Source: a virus
Length of the DNA: 64,000 bases
Virus record (IMG/VR): IMGVR_UViG_3300032116_000004
Coordinates: 1-64,000 of that record
Reading direction: 5' to 3' (one strand)
Part shown: positions 34,495 through 42,136 of the stretch, piece by piece
Layout: each line of letters starts with the position of its first letter
How positions within the stretch are numbered: position 1 is the stretch's first letter
Program-made: the position numbers and the translations under genes
Notes under the pieces: model-generated
Seen by the model: the letters and a program-made list of their open reading frames with translations, nothing else
Told to the model about the DNA's origin: nothing
Database searches by the model: none

Positions 34495-34938
34495 ATGGCA
34501 AGCGTATTATTCCGCGGACGTGTTTTTGCAACACCCTCGGCAACAACAATTTTAATCGATGGCAATGAAGTTTTTAGCGGACAAGTAGGAGTTGGACAAC
34601 CGCTAGACACAGAAATTACATTGTTTTCTACAGATATTCCAGTGACAGGCAACGCTGTTGTTACTGCCCCTGTGTCAGTATCTGTCACATCCGGTGTAAT
34701 CACTGTGGGGCAAGTAGTCCGTTCAACTGATCCATCTACCTGTGGCTTTGATATGAGAAACAACGACATCCTAATCAACGGACAAGCACCTGAATGGCCA
34801 GCCACACCAGTGGATCCAATGCCAGGCGGCACGCCCCAGAGCCCCATCTGGAGCGGTTGGTTTTTTGAAATCAGCGCAGGAGAGACCATCACGTTCACTA
34901 TTGATGTAACAAATCCAGGTAATGTATCACCCACCTGA
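34495..34938 (+). CDS. Small beta-rich virion-type protein
   Basis: A 147-residue beta-rich protein with segments like DILINGQAPEWPATP and a GWFFEISAGETITFTIDV end, seen in short structural proteins of aquatic phages. It stands alone between a long leader (AAAGGA before the ATG) and a perfect terminator, so it is a separate, probably strongly expressed unit. Composition is lower in GC near the start than the island. Function unknown. Confidence 0.65.
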   Translation: MASVLFRGRVFATPSATTILIDGNEVFSGQVGVGQPLDTEITLFSTDIPVTGNAVVTAPVSVSVTSGVITVGQVVRSTDPSTCGFDMRNNDILINGQAPEWPATPVDPMPGGTPQSPIWSGWFFEISAGETITFTIDVTNPGNVSPT

Positions 34939-34960
34939 TATAGTTTCAAATGGTAAAACA

Positions 34961-34985
34961 ACCCTGCCTTCGGCAGGGTTTTTTT
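34961..34985 (+). terminator. Rho-independent terminator
   Basis: Eight-bp stem ACCCTGCC (34961-34968) with GGCAGGGT (34972-34979), TTC loop, then seven T (34979-34985). Confidence 0.95.
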
Positions 34986-35095
34986 GTGGTTGACCACAAA
35001 ATCCTTTTTCCGTAAAATACAATTATAGTAAATTTTAGCAGAATAGATCTGTGGCAAAAAAACAACACCCATAAAATGGGGGATTTTTGCCCAGG

Positions 35096-35124
35096 TTGAC
35101 CAGAATTAGCCATTTTGCTATAAT
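35096..35124 (+). promoter_or_regulatory. Strong sigma70-type promoter before the AAA+ ATPase gene
   Basis: TTGACC (35096-35101), 17-base spacer, TATAAT (35119-35124). The start would be near 35131, with AAGGAG about ten bases before the ATG at 35157. The 170-base region after the upstream terminator is AT-rich. Confidence 0.88.
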
Positions 35125-35156
35125 ATGGGTATAGTAACAAAAAAGGAGCCTAGACA

Positions 35157-36182
35157 ATGACGCAAGTCCTCATCAAGCGCGGTGTGTATCGCAATCAACC
35201 CATCGTGAACACCAACTTCACCCTAGTGAAAGATTTCTCCAGTTCGGCAAAAGGCAATTTCGTAACCGTGCAAAACGGCGATAATTTTCCTGGCTTTCCT
35301 GACGAGATCCGTGTTAAACTAGACTCTATCGAAGACATCGAAATCACCGGAGGTATTGTGTCGCAATCTAACAAGGTAGTAGAATTTAAAAAGACCGAAA
35401 AACCTGAAGAAACTGACGAAGAAATCATGGATCGTATTGAGCAACGGTTCGGGATCCTAGACGACATGACCAAGGCCGCCATCGCTGGCGACATCCGTGC
35501 CATGATTGTCACAGGCCCTCCTGGAGTGGGCAAATCCTACGGGGTAGAGTATCAACTGGAAAAGGCCGGCTTGTTTGATAACATCAGCGGTCGCAAGATC
35601 AAGTATGAAGTGATCAAAGGTGCCATGACTCCTATAGGATTGTATTGCACCTTGTATAAACATTCGGACCCTAAAAACGTCTTGGTGTTTGACGACTGCG
35701 ACTCCATTCTGCTAGATGACATCGCGCTGAACATCTTGAAAGCCGCTCTGGACTCGGGCAAAAAACGTCGTATCCATTGGAATTCAGACTCTTCGATGTT
35801 GCGCCGTGAAGGTGTTCCTGACCAGTTCGACTTCAAGGGTTCGGTGATTTTCATCACCAATCTAAAGTTTGATCATCTCAAGAGCAAGAAACTGCAAGAT
35901 CATCTTGAGGCTTTGCAGAGTCGCTGTCACTTCCTGGACCTTACGCTGAACACCACCCGCGACAAGATCCTGCGCATCAAGCAGATCTTCCGCAAAGGTG
36001 ACTTGTTCCAGGACTATGATTTCTCACCCGAACAGGGCGATGAGATTGTCCAATTCATGCAGGACAACCATGCCCGCATGCGCGAGATCAGTCTGCGCAT
36101 GGCGCTGAAATTGGCAGACTTGACCAAAGTCAGTTCTAACTGGAAAGCCCTAGCAGAGAATACCTGCATGCGACACGAATAA
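35157..36182 (+). CDS. AAA+ ATPase
   Basis: A 341-residue protein. Residues 1-100 are phage-specific; the AAA+ core starts near residue 112 with Walker A GPPGVGKS (120-127), Walker B VLVFDDCD (near 176) and a sensor-1-like VIFITNLKF. Related ATPases are common in aquatic T4-like phages but without known function. It has its own sigma70 promoter, ribosome binding site and terminator, so it is an independently controlled, probably early unit. Confidence 0.86.
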   Translation: MTQVLIKRGVYRNQPIVNTNFTLVKDFSSSAKGNFVTVQNGDNFPGFPDEIRVKLDSIEDIEITGGIVSQSNKVVEFKKTEKPEETDEEIMDRIEQRFGILDDMTKAAIAGDIRAMIVTGPPGVGKSYGVEYQLEKAGLFDNISGRKIKYEVIKGAMTPIGLYCTLYKHSDPKNVLVFDDCDSILLDDIALNILKAALDSGKKRRIHWNSDSSMLRREGVPDQFDFKGSVIFITNLKFDHLKSKKLQDHLEALQSRCHFLDLTLNTTRDKILRIKQIFRKGDLFQDYDFSPEQGDEIVQFMQDNHARMREISLRMALKLADLTKVSSNWKALAENTCMRHE

Positions 36183-36189
36183 GTTTACC

Positions 36190-36227
36190 CGGATCGCCAT
36201 CAAATAGTCTAGCTCCTAGGCGATCCG
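36190..36227 (+). other. Nine-bp inverted repeat downstream of the AAA+ gene
   Basis: CGGATCGCC (36190-36198) and GGCGATCCG (36219-36227) are perfect complements around a 20-base loop. The hairpin lies between the stop codon and the terminator stem and has no T run of its own. It may protect the mRNA 3' end or bind a protein. Confidence 0.6.
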
Positions 36228-36233
36228 TTTCAC

Positions 36234-36266
36234 AGAGGCACCCTTTAAAAAGGTGCCTCTTTTTTT
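36234..36266 (+). terminator. Rho-independent terminator after AAA+ gene
   Basis: AGAGGCACC (36234-36242) pairs with GGTGCCTCT (36252-36260); nine-base A/T-rich loop, then a run of T to 36266. Confidence 0.93.
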
Positions 36267-36273
36267 GACCTCG

Positions 36274-36280
36274 CTAAGTA
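36274..36280 (+). promoter_or_regulatory. Variant late box CTAAGTA, leaderless type
   Basis: CTAAGTA, one mismatch from CTAAATA, ends five bases before the ATG at 36286, immediately after a terminator. No ribosome binding site is visible. Weak on motif, supported by position. Confidence 0.38.
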
Positions 36281-36285
36281 TTCAC

Positions 36286-37458
36286 ATGGGCAAAGACAAC
36301 AAAATATTTTGCACGGCACCATTTACTACTTTACGAATAGAATCTTATAGTGCCTCAATACCTGGCAAATATGATCAGTATGGAGTGATTTTCAAACCGG
36401 GATGTGTGTATGATCCACAGGGTCCTATATCCAGTCTTGACGAATATCTTCAAGGGCAGGAAATGTCCTGGCACAGAAATAACTTGTTGCAAGGATTGCA
36501 ACCACATCCTGGTTGTCATAGATGTTGGAAATCTGAACAAATTGGTCTAGACAGCACTAGAAAACAGTTGTTGAAAAAACCCTATGCCAGTGACCAGATG
36601 GGTATCAAATTGTTAGATGTTTTTTTTGGCAATGTGTGTAACATGGCCTGTTTTATGTGTGATCCTGAATGGTCCAGCAAACATGCCGAAGAAAGTTACC
36701 AATTGGGATTCATAAAGCAAAGAATCGATGTAAAAGACAACACAGACACAGTGTTGGAAACTATAGATCTGCTACCTGATCTCGAGCAGGTCAGTTTCAT
36801 AGGCGGGGAATTTTTCTTATTCAAAAACAACGTCAAAATTTGCAACAAGATCATTGAAAAAAATCTCGAAGCCAGGATCGTAACCAATGCCAGCGTATTG
36901 ACTGATGAACTTTGGAAAAAGCTTACAGAGATCAAAGCAATTGAAATGCAAATCAGCATAGATGCTATAGAAGAAACCTATGCTCTTATGCGTTACCCTT
37001 ACACCTGGGATACCTTGATCGGCAATTACCAAAAACTGAAACAACTATCAAACATCAAACTCAATTTTCATGTGGTCACACAGGTGCTTAATATTCAAAA
37101 TCTGCATGCCACTTTGGACTGGGCCAATCGAGAACGCACACCAATTTCTTTGCACAATCTATCGCCCGGATGCTGGTCTTGGGACATACTTACCGTTTCT
37201 GAAAAAATCGAACTGAAACAGTATCTACAGGATTGCAATCAAAGATTTAGATTGATATCCAAGCAGACGCAGTGGATACAAGATCTGATTGATGGGTTAG
37301 ACAAGGTTAAATTCAGTCCGCAATGGCGGCAACAGTTTGTGGATAGATTTTCCAAACTTATGAAACATAGGAAAGTTGATATACCGCAAATCCAAAAACA
37401 TTTGGGTATTTTCCGTAGCCTGTTTGACGAGGTCCTAACGGCAATGGATGCACATTAA
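36286..37458 (+). CDS. Radical SAM protein (twitch-type), second copy
   Basis: A 390-residue radical SAM enzyme with CNMACFMC (C-x3-C-x2-C, near residue 116) and an IGGEFFLF (GGE) motif. N-terminal Cys occur in the same order as in the copy at 21652: FCTAPF, PGCVYD and GCHRCWKSEQ, the last aligning with SCGYCREIEQ. The gene is clearly AT-richer than its neighbours, suggesting recent transfer. It lies alone between a terminator and the uvsW promoter. Substrate unknown. Confidence 0.85.
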   Translation: MGKDNKIFCTAPFTTLRIESYSASIPGKYDQYGVIFKPGCVYDPQGPISSLDEYLQGQEMSWHRNNLLQGLQPHPGCHRCWKSEQIGLDSTRKQLLKKPYASDQMGIKLLDVFFGNVCNMACFMCDPEWSSKHAEESYQLGFIKQRIDVKDNTDTVLETIDLLPDLEQVSFIGGEFFLFKNNVKICNKIIEKNLEARIVTNASVLTDELWKKLTEIKAIEMQISIDAIEETYALMRYPYTWDTLIGNYQKLKQLSNIKLNFHVVTQVLNIQNLHATLDWANRERTPISLHNLSPGCWSWDILTVSEKIELKQYLQDCNQRFRLISKQTQWIQDLIDGLDKVKFSPQWRQQFVDRFSKLMKHRKVDIPQIQKHLGIFRSLFDEVLTAMDAH

Positions 37459-37465
37459 TCAAATT

Positions 37466-37485
37466 ATTTTGACACACGTCAAAAT
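37466..37485 (+). promoter_or_regulatory. Operator-like dyad over the uvsW -35 box
   Basis: ATTTTGAC (37466-37473), ACAC, GTCAAAAT (37478-37485): a perfect 8-4-8 inverted repeat that covers the TTGACA of the uvsW promoter. Position and symmetry fit a repressor or activator site. Confidence 0.7.
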
Positions 37486-37496
37486 TAGTGTATAAT
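37469..37496 (+). promoter_or_regulatory. Sigma70-type promoter of uvsW
   Basis: TTGACA (37469-37474), 16-base spacer, TATAAT (37491-37496). The -10 box ends six bases before the ATG at 37503, so transcription should begin at or next to the start codon. Confidence 0.85.
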
Positions 37497-37502
37497 ATCA
37501 CA

Positions 37503-38972
37503 ATGAGAACTGCACGACTAAGCATACGAGATGAAGTCAACGTCAAGATAGAAGGGCTAGAACTGGATGCACGTCGCACTCTAGTCAACAAGTTCAAATA
37601 TGATGTTCCTTACGCCAGATACCTACCAGCGGTAAGATTGGGGCGATGGGATGGCAAGGTCTCCTTTTTCCAACTGGGTGGTAGCACCTACGTAAACCTC
37701 TTGCCTGAAATCATACCAGTGCTGGAAGAATATGGTTACGACATAGAACTGGACGATCAAAGAGAGTATCGCACCACCTTTGAGTTTGAGCAAGTGCAAG
37801 AAGACACTTTCTCTAACATCTCTTGGCCCAAAGGACATCCCAATGCCGGCGAACCTGTCATGATGCGAGACTACCAAGTTGACATAGTCAACAACTTTCT
37901 TGCCAACCCTCAATGCCTGCAAGAAGTGGCCACTGGCGCCGGCAAAACAATCATGACTGCCGCCCTGAGCCATGCTGTGACACCTTATGGTCGTAGCATA
38001 GTGATAGTTCCTAACAAAAGTCTTGTGACACAGACAGAAAAAGACTACATCAACATGGGTCTGGACGTGGGTGTGTTCTTCGGAGACCGCAAAGAGTTTG
38101 GACGCACACACACCATCTGCACATGGCAGAGTCTCAATGTGCTGTTAAAGAACACCAAAAATCAATCAGCAGAAATCACCATTGGTGAATTTATCGAAGG
38201 CGTAGTGTGCGTGATAGTGGACGAGGTGCACATGGCCAAGGCCGATGCACTGAAAACTCTGCTCACAGGCGTGATGGCGCAAGTGCCAATCCGTTGGGGA
38301 TTGACAGGAACCATACCCAAAGAAGATTTTGAATTCCAGGCCTTGCATGTGAGTCTAGGACCAGTGATATCTCGACTGGCCGCCGCTGAACTGCAGGATA
38401 GAGGAGTGCTGGCGCAGTGCCATGTCAACATCGTGCAACTAGTAGACCATGTGGAATACAACAACTATCAAAGCGAACTGAAATATCTTTTAGAGGAATC
38501 AGGGCGGTTGGATACCATGGCCAGTTTGATACGGCAAGTTAACGAAACAGGCAACACTCTCGTGCTGGTAGATCGTATCACAGCCGGACAAGAACTAGTA
38601 AAACGACTGGGCGACCGTGCTGTGTTTGTTTCAGGCGCCACCAAAGCAAAGGACAGACAGGATGAATATGACGAAGTGGCTGAAGCTACCGATAAAATTA
38701 TTGTTGCTACCTATGGCGTGGCTGCTGTTGGTATCAATATTCCTCGTATTTTCAATCTGGTGCTTGTGGAACCCGGAAAGAGCTTTGTCCGAGTTATACA
38801 ATCAATTGGGCGCGGCATTAGAAAAGCTGAGGACAAAGACTTCGTCCAAATCTGGGACATCACCTCCACCTGCCGATTCGCCAAAAGGCACTTGACCAAG
38901 CGCAAACAGTTCTACAAAGAAGCCCGTTATCCTTTCACGCACGAGAAACTGGAGTGGATGACCATTGGGTAA
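37503..38972 (+). CDS. uvsW: DNA helicase (UvsW-like)
   Basis: Superfamily 2 helicase that remodels branched DNA and R-loops and helps switch from origin- to recombination-dependent replication in T4. Features are an N-terminal DNA-binding-type domain with LGRWDGKVSFF, Walker A ATGAGKT (near residue 143), DEVH box (VDEVHMAK, near 238), LTGTIPK (motif III), and QSIGRGIRK (motif VI). The 489 residues compare with 503 in T4. The ATG at 37503 is chosen because the promoter -10 box lies just upstream; no Shine-Dalgarno exists. Confidence 0.93.
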   Translation: MRTARLSIRDEVNVKIEGLELDARRTLVNKFKYDVPYARYLPAVRLGRWDGKVSFFQLGGSTYVNLLPEIIPVLEEYGYDIELDDQREYRTTFEFEQVQEDTFSNISWPKGHPNAGEPVMMRDYQVDIVNNFLANPQCLQEVATGAGKTIMTAALSHAVTPYGRSIVIVPNKSLVTQTEKDYINMGLDVGVFFGDRKEFGRTHTICTWQSLNVLLKNTKNQSAEITIGEFIEGVVCVIVDEVHMAKADALKTLLTGVMAQVPIRWGLTGTIPKEDFEFQALHVSLGPVISRLAAAELQDRGVLAQCHVNIVQLVDHVEYNNYQSELKYLLEESGRLDTMASLIRQVNETGNTLVLVDRITAGQELVKRLGDRAVFVSGATKAKDRQDEYDEVAEATDKIIVATYGVAAVGINIPRIFNLVLVEPGKSFVRVIQSIGRGIRKAEDKDFVQIWDITSTCRFAKRHLTKRKQFYKEARYPFTHEKLEWMTIG

Positions 38973-39570
38973 ACTGTATCAACAAGTGGGAGAACACCTA
39001 TTGGGCAAGTTCTCTGGTGAGGTTATCGTAGAGATTGGGTCGGATAGATGGGAAGGCAGCAGTGCCTATTTCGCAGATCTGGCCCACACACATGACATGA
39101 GATTTGTGTCTGTGGATCTCGATCAAGATGCCAGACATAGATTGCGCAAAACTATCGCTCCGGAGCACAGCCATCTTGCTGAATTTGTGCAAGCCGAAGG
39201 CACCCAATGGACAGCTCAATATTCCGGGTCAAAAATACGGGTGCTGTATCTGGATAACTTCGACTGGGATTGGCGCACTGATAGACAGCAACAAATGATC
39301 CAGGATCAAATCGCTTGGTATAGTCAGCAAGGCTTGATCATGACCAACATCAACTGCCAAACAGCACATGTCACTCAAATGGTCAATCTATTGCCGCATA
39401 TGAGTGATCGATGTGTGATATGTGTTGATGATACCTATGAATACAATGGCGTGTTTATTGGCAAGGGTGGCGCCGTGGTTCCTTATCTTTTGGGGCAAGG
39501 ATTTGGGGTCCTTGTCGCGAGAGATTATGGAGTCATACTCGGTCGCGGATACAGAAATTATATCGTATAA
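38965..39570 (+). CDS. Methyltransferase-fold protein downstream of uvsW
   Basis: A 201-residue protein with VIVEIGSDRWEGSSAYF (motif I-like) and FVSVDLDQDAR (acidic strand 2), then IRVLYLDNFDWDW, matching class I methyltransferases that act on small molecules or sugars. The TTG at 38965 is preferred as start: GGAGTGG lies just upstream and it overlaps the uvsW stop by eight bases. Substrate unknown. Confidence 0.6.
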   Translation: MGKLYQQVGEHLLGKFSGEVIVEIGSDRWEGSSAYFADLAHTHDMRFVSVDLDQDARHRLRKTIAPEHSHLAEFVQAEGTQWTAQYSGSKIRVLYLDNFDWDWRTDRQQQMIQDQIAWYSQQGLIMTNINCQTAHVTQMVNLLPHMSDRCVICVDDTYEYNGVFIGKGGAVVPYLLGQGFGVLVARDYGVILGRGYRNYIV

Positions 39571-40079
39571 TGGATACTATGAAGATACTCACACTAGACA
39601 ACACAGCCTATGATCTGGATGCGCTACCCGAAGAAGTGGATGACATGCGTTTCGCGATATTAGATAACTCAGATCCCGCAGATCCAGACTATCACTATAT
39701 TCCTCTGATCTTCCTTGAGAGTTTCAACTCACCGGCCTTGGTGCTACAGATCGGATCCCACAGGATCAAAATGCCCATAGACTGGCAAGTGCTGATAGGT
39801 GAGCCCGACTTGGGCGATCTAGAGATGTTGCCGTTGACGTCGATCAATGATCGCGGATTCAAAGTGTTCCAGTTCAATCCACTGACGTCATTCCGCCCCA
39901 GTTTCCTGGACATAGAGATCGTGGATGTCTATCACGACGTGGCATGGTATTGCCCTAAACTAAAAAATGGTCAGATGCTGTGTGTGCCACTCACAGAGGA
40001 TCCAGAACCTGATTGTGTGTATTTTGTCAAGGACATCTCCAGGAACTGTGAGATCGTTGACTACAACAAGGCTTGGTGA
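39570..40079 (+). CDS. Conserved T4-like protein, function unknown
   Basis: A 169-residue protein with IPLIFLESFNSPALVLQIG, IGEPDLGDLEMLPLTSINDRGFKVFQFNPLTSFRP (positions 39796-39900) and DVAWYCPKLKNGQMLCVPL. This set is characteristic of a conserved protein near uvsW and gp62-type genes of aquatic T4-like phages, without known function. Its ATG overlaps the preceding stop by one base. Confidence 0.68.
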   Translation: MDTMKILTLDNTAYDLDALPEEVDDMRFAILDNSDPADPDYHYIPLIFLESFNSPALVLQIGSHRIKMPIDWQVLIGEPDLGDLEMLPLTSINDRGFKVFQFNPLTSFRPSFLDIEIVDVYHDVAWYCPKLKNGQMLCVPLTEDPEPDCVYFVKDISRNCEIVDYNKAW

Positions 40080-40519
40080 TGGATAAGTTAAGCATCGGCA
40101 ACGAAATGTCCGAGTTTGATCGTAAAAACAGATCATTCTATGATGAACTCACTGACGAAGAACGCAAGAAGTTTTCAAACTATCTCATGATACGTTGGGG
40201 ATCTGCCATACAAGGCGGTCAGGAATTGCAGGAATACTATGTGCAGAGCACCAATCACTATCTCAACAAAAACTTCTTTGCCATCAATCGTCACCCCAAA
40301 CTACAATGGTTATGTGCCACGGCAGTGAGTCCTGGTCTGGGCACACAACGGCATCAGTGGATCGCTCCCAAGAAGAAAGAAGCCGGCAACAGCGAAGTAA
40401 AGAAAACGTTGACAGACCTCTATCCTAACTGGAAGATGTCTGACATAGAAGTCATGGCCAAGTTGGTCACCAAAAAAGAACTACAAGAGTATCTACGTGA
40501 GCACGGAAACAAAGACTGA
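40079..40519 (+). CDS. Conserved T4-like protein, possibly clamp-loader small subunit (gp62)
   Basis: A 146-residue protein (FYDELTDEERKKFSNYLMIRWGSAIQG, HPKLQWLCATAVSPGLGTQRHQWI; positions 40138-40361). The helical layout, the FSNYLMIRW segment and the place next to uvsW recall gp62 of T4-like phages, but similarity judged by eye is weak. The ATG at 40079 overlaps the previous stop (TGATG). The gene is real; the gp62 reading is tentative. Confidence 0.62.
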   Translation: MDKLSIGNEMSEFDRKNRSFYDELTDEERKKFSNYLMIRWGSAIQGGQELQEYYVQSTNHYLNKNFFAINRHPKLQWLCATAVSPGLGTQRHQWIAPKKKEAGNSEVKKTLTDLYPNWKMSDIEVMAKLVTKKELQEYLREHGNKD

Positions 40520-41189
40520 CCACGTCTGTAGATATTGTGAAAAAACTTTTGCCAGGCCCGAGAGCCTGGCTGTGCATGTGTGCGAACAAAAACGCCGTTA
40601 TCAAGATCGAGAGGAGCCCGGTGTGCGGTTGGGGTTACAGGCCTATCTGCGTTTCTACGAAATGACGCAAGGTTCTGCCAAACTCAAAACCTTTGATGAT
40701 TTTGCCAAGAGTCCTTACTATCGAGCCTTTGTAAAGTTTGGCCGTCATTGTGTGGCCATCCGTGCTGTGAACACTGCCAGATTCATTGATTGGGTGGTAG
40801 AGAAAAACAAAAAGATCGATCATTGGTGTAGAGACAGCGTGTATGCAGAATACCTCGCAGAATACATGCGCAAGGAAAGCGTAAATGATGCCTTGGCTCG
40901 GGCCATAGAATATTCTATCGACTGGAGTGAAACCCATGGGCACCCGGCACAGGATTGTTTGAGATATGGCAACAGCAATGCCGTGGCCTATGCTGTGTCC
41001 ACCGGCCGCATCAGTGCTTGGGTATTGTATAACTGCGACAGCGGACAAAAATTGCTGGATGATCTAGACCAAGAGCAGATCGCCATAGTATGGCCTTGGA
41101 TCGATCCTGAATTCTGGCAACGCAAATTCCGCGATTATCCGGCAGATCAAGAGTATGCCCGCGAAATGTTACGACAGGCAGGTTGGTGA
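40497..41189 (+). CDS. Zinc-finger protein, function unknown
   Basis: A 230-residue protein that begins with a single C2HC finger: CRYCEKTFARPESLAVHVCEQ (positions 40525-40590; C11, C14, H27, C29). The rest is helical with many aromatic residues. It is of a type conserved with the mini-DnaE neighbour in aquatic T4-like phages. GTG start at 40497, overlapping the previous gene by 23 bases. Nucleic-acid binding is likely; role unknown. Confidence 0.7.
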   Translation: MSTETKTDHVCRYCEKTFARPESLAVHVCEQKRRYQDREEPGVRLGLQAYLRFYEMTQGSAKLKTFDDFAKSPYYRAFVKFGRHCVAIRAVNTARFIDWVVEKNKKIDHWCRDSVYAEYLAEYMRKESVNDALARAIEYSIDWSETHGHPAQDCLRYGNSNAVAYAVSTGRISAWVLYNCDSGQKLLDDLDQEQIAIVWPWIDPEFWQRKFRDYPADQEYAREMLRQAGW

Positions 41190-41767
41190 TGAGCGCAGAC
41201 ATTGACATAGATTTCGCTGATAGAGAAAAGATCCTGTCGCTGATACAGCACAGATCTGCGAGACAACATGTAGAATCTCAAGTGCGACGACACAACTCCG
41301 GAGTATATGTCACGGATATACCTTGGGATCCTATCAATCAATGTGCGTCCATAGACTATCAAGAAGCCGAATCTAGGGGTTACTTCAAACTGGATTTTTT
41401 AAATATGAGCGTGTATTCTTTGGTCCGGGGCCCGGATCATTACAAAGACATGTTGGATCGATCGCCCCCTTGGACAAAATTATGGACTGATACAGACTGG
41501 GCCAGCCGATTGGTGCATGTGGGCAATTACACTGGCCTGCTCTCAATCATGAGACCCGATTCTATACCCAGGATGGCAGCTTTTATATCTATCATACGCC
41601 CTGGCAAGGCCCATCTACAAAATCTCCCATGGGCCGAAGTGTTTGAGTCAGTGTGGGATGGTGACGACAGCCGTGGTTATACTTTCAAGAAAAGCCATGC
41701 TATCAGTTATGCGGCTTTGGTAGCACTGCACATGAACTTAATCGATCCTGCGAACCAGGGTGATTGA
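41189..41767 (+). CDS. Mini DnaE-like protein (fragment of bacterial Pol III alpha family)
   Basis: A 192-residue protein containing short segments that recall C-family DNA polymerases in the same order: SADIDIDFADREKIL (as in the palm S-D-I-D-x-D-F region), GYFKLDFLNMSVYSLV, and FKKSHAISYAALVALHMNLI (as in the helical fingers). It is far too small to be a polymerase. Probably a structural or regulatory relic conserved in T4-like phages of aquatic bacteria. Its ATG overlaps the zinc-finger gene stop by one base. Confidence 0.7.
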   Translation: MSADIDIDFADREKILSLIQHRSARQHVESQVRRHNSGVYVTDIPWDPINQCASIDYQEAESRGYFKLDFLNMSVYSLVRGPDHYKDMLDRSPPWTKLWTDTDWASRLVHVGNYTGLLSIMRPDSIPRMAAFISIIRPGKAHLQNLPWAEVFESVWDGDDSRGYTFKKSHAISYAALVALHMNLIDPANQGD

Positions 41768-42115
41768 TTTGCGTTTGGATTTTTTGCGGGCTATGTCGGT
41801 GAGGCTGGTGCATGGTCCATGCACTATTTCCAGATCTTTGTTGGTAAATGTCCTGAGATAAGGGCGGAATACTTCCCAATCTTGCTTGAGGAATATATTG
41901 ATAGGTATGCTACGATTGCTTTCCCACCACCAAGTATTGGCCAATTCTAAGAACAGTTTCTTGAGATCTGCGTGGGGAATATTGCCAAAATCATAGATGG
42001 TGGTCACAGCATCATCGCGGTTCTGTATCACACCGATGTATTCATTGCCAGCATAGGTGCAAAATGTTATGAAAGGGTAGCGTTCGGCTATTTTAGCGAA
42101 GATTTCAGAGCCCAT
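41738..42115 (-). CDS. Conserved small T4-like protein, function unknown
   Basis: A 125-residue protein: YPFITFCTYAGNEYIGVIQN, ANTWWWESNRSIPINIFL and a basic C-terminus (ARKKSKRKSITLVRR). The triple-Trp WWWESNR segment makes it easy to recognise in related phages, but no function is known to me. It lies alone on the minus strand and overlaps the mini-DnaE gene end by 30 bases. No late box in its orientation was found. Confidence 0.68.
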   Translation of the reverse strand: MGSEIFAKIAERYPFITFCTYAGNEYIGVIQNRDDAVTTIYDFGNIPHADLKKLFLELANTWWWESNRSIPINIFLKQDWEVFRPYLRTFTNKDLEIVHGPCTSLTDIARKKSKRKSITLVRRID

Positions 42116-42120
42116 AAATA
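42114..42120 (+). promoter_or_regulatory. Late-promoter-like ATAAATA box
   Basis: ATAAATA 16 bases before the ATG at 42137, with TTAGGA as ribosome binding site. It overlaps the start codon of the divergent minus-strand gene. Confidence 0.58.
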
Positions 42121-42136
42121 TCGTTAGGAAAACCTT

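Noticed and set aside
40079-40519. Firm assignment as clamp loader gp62
   Set aside because: Context and general layout fit, but similarity by eye is too weak; listed only as a possibility.
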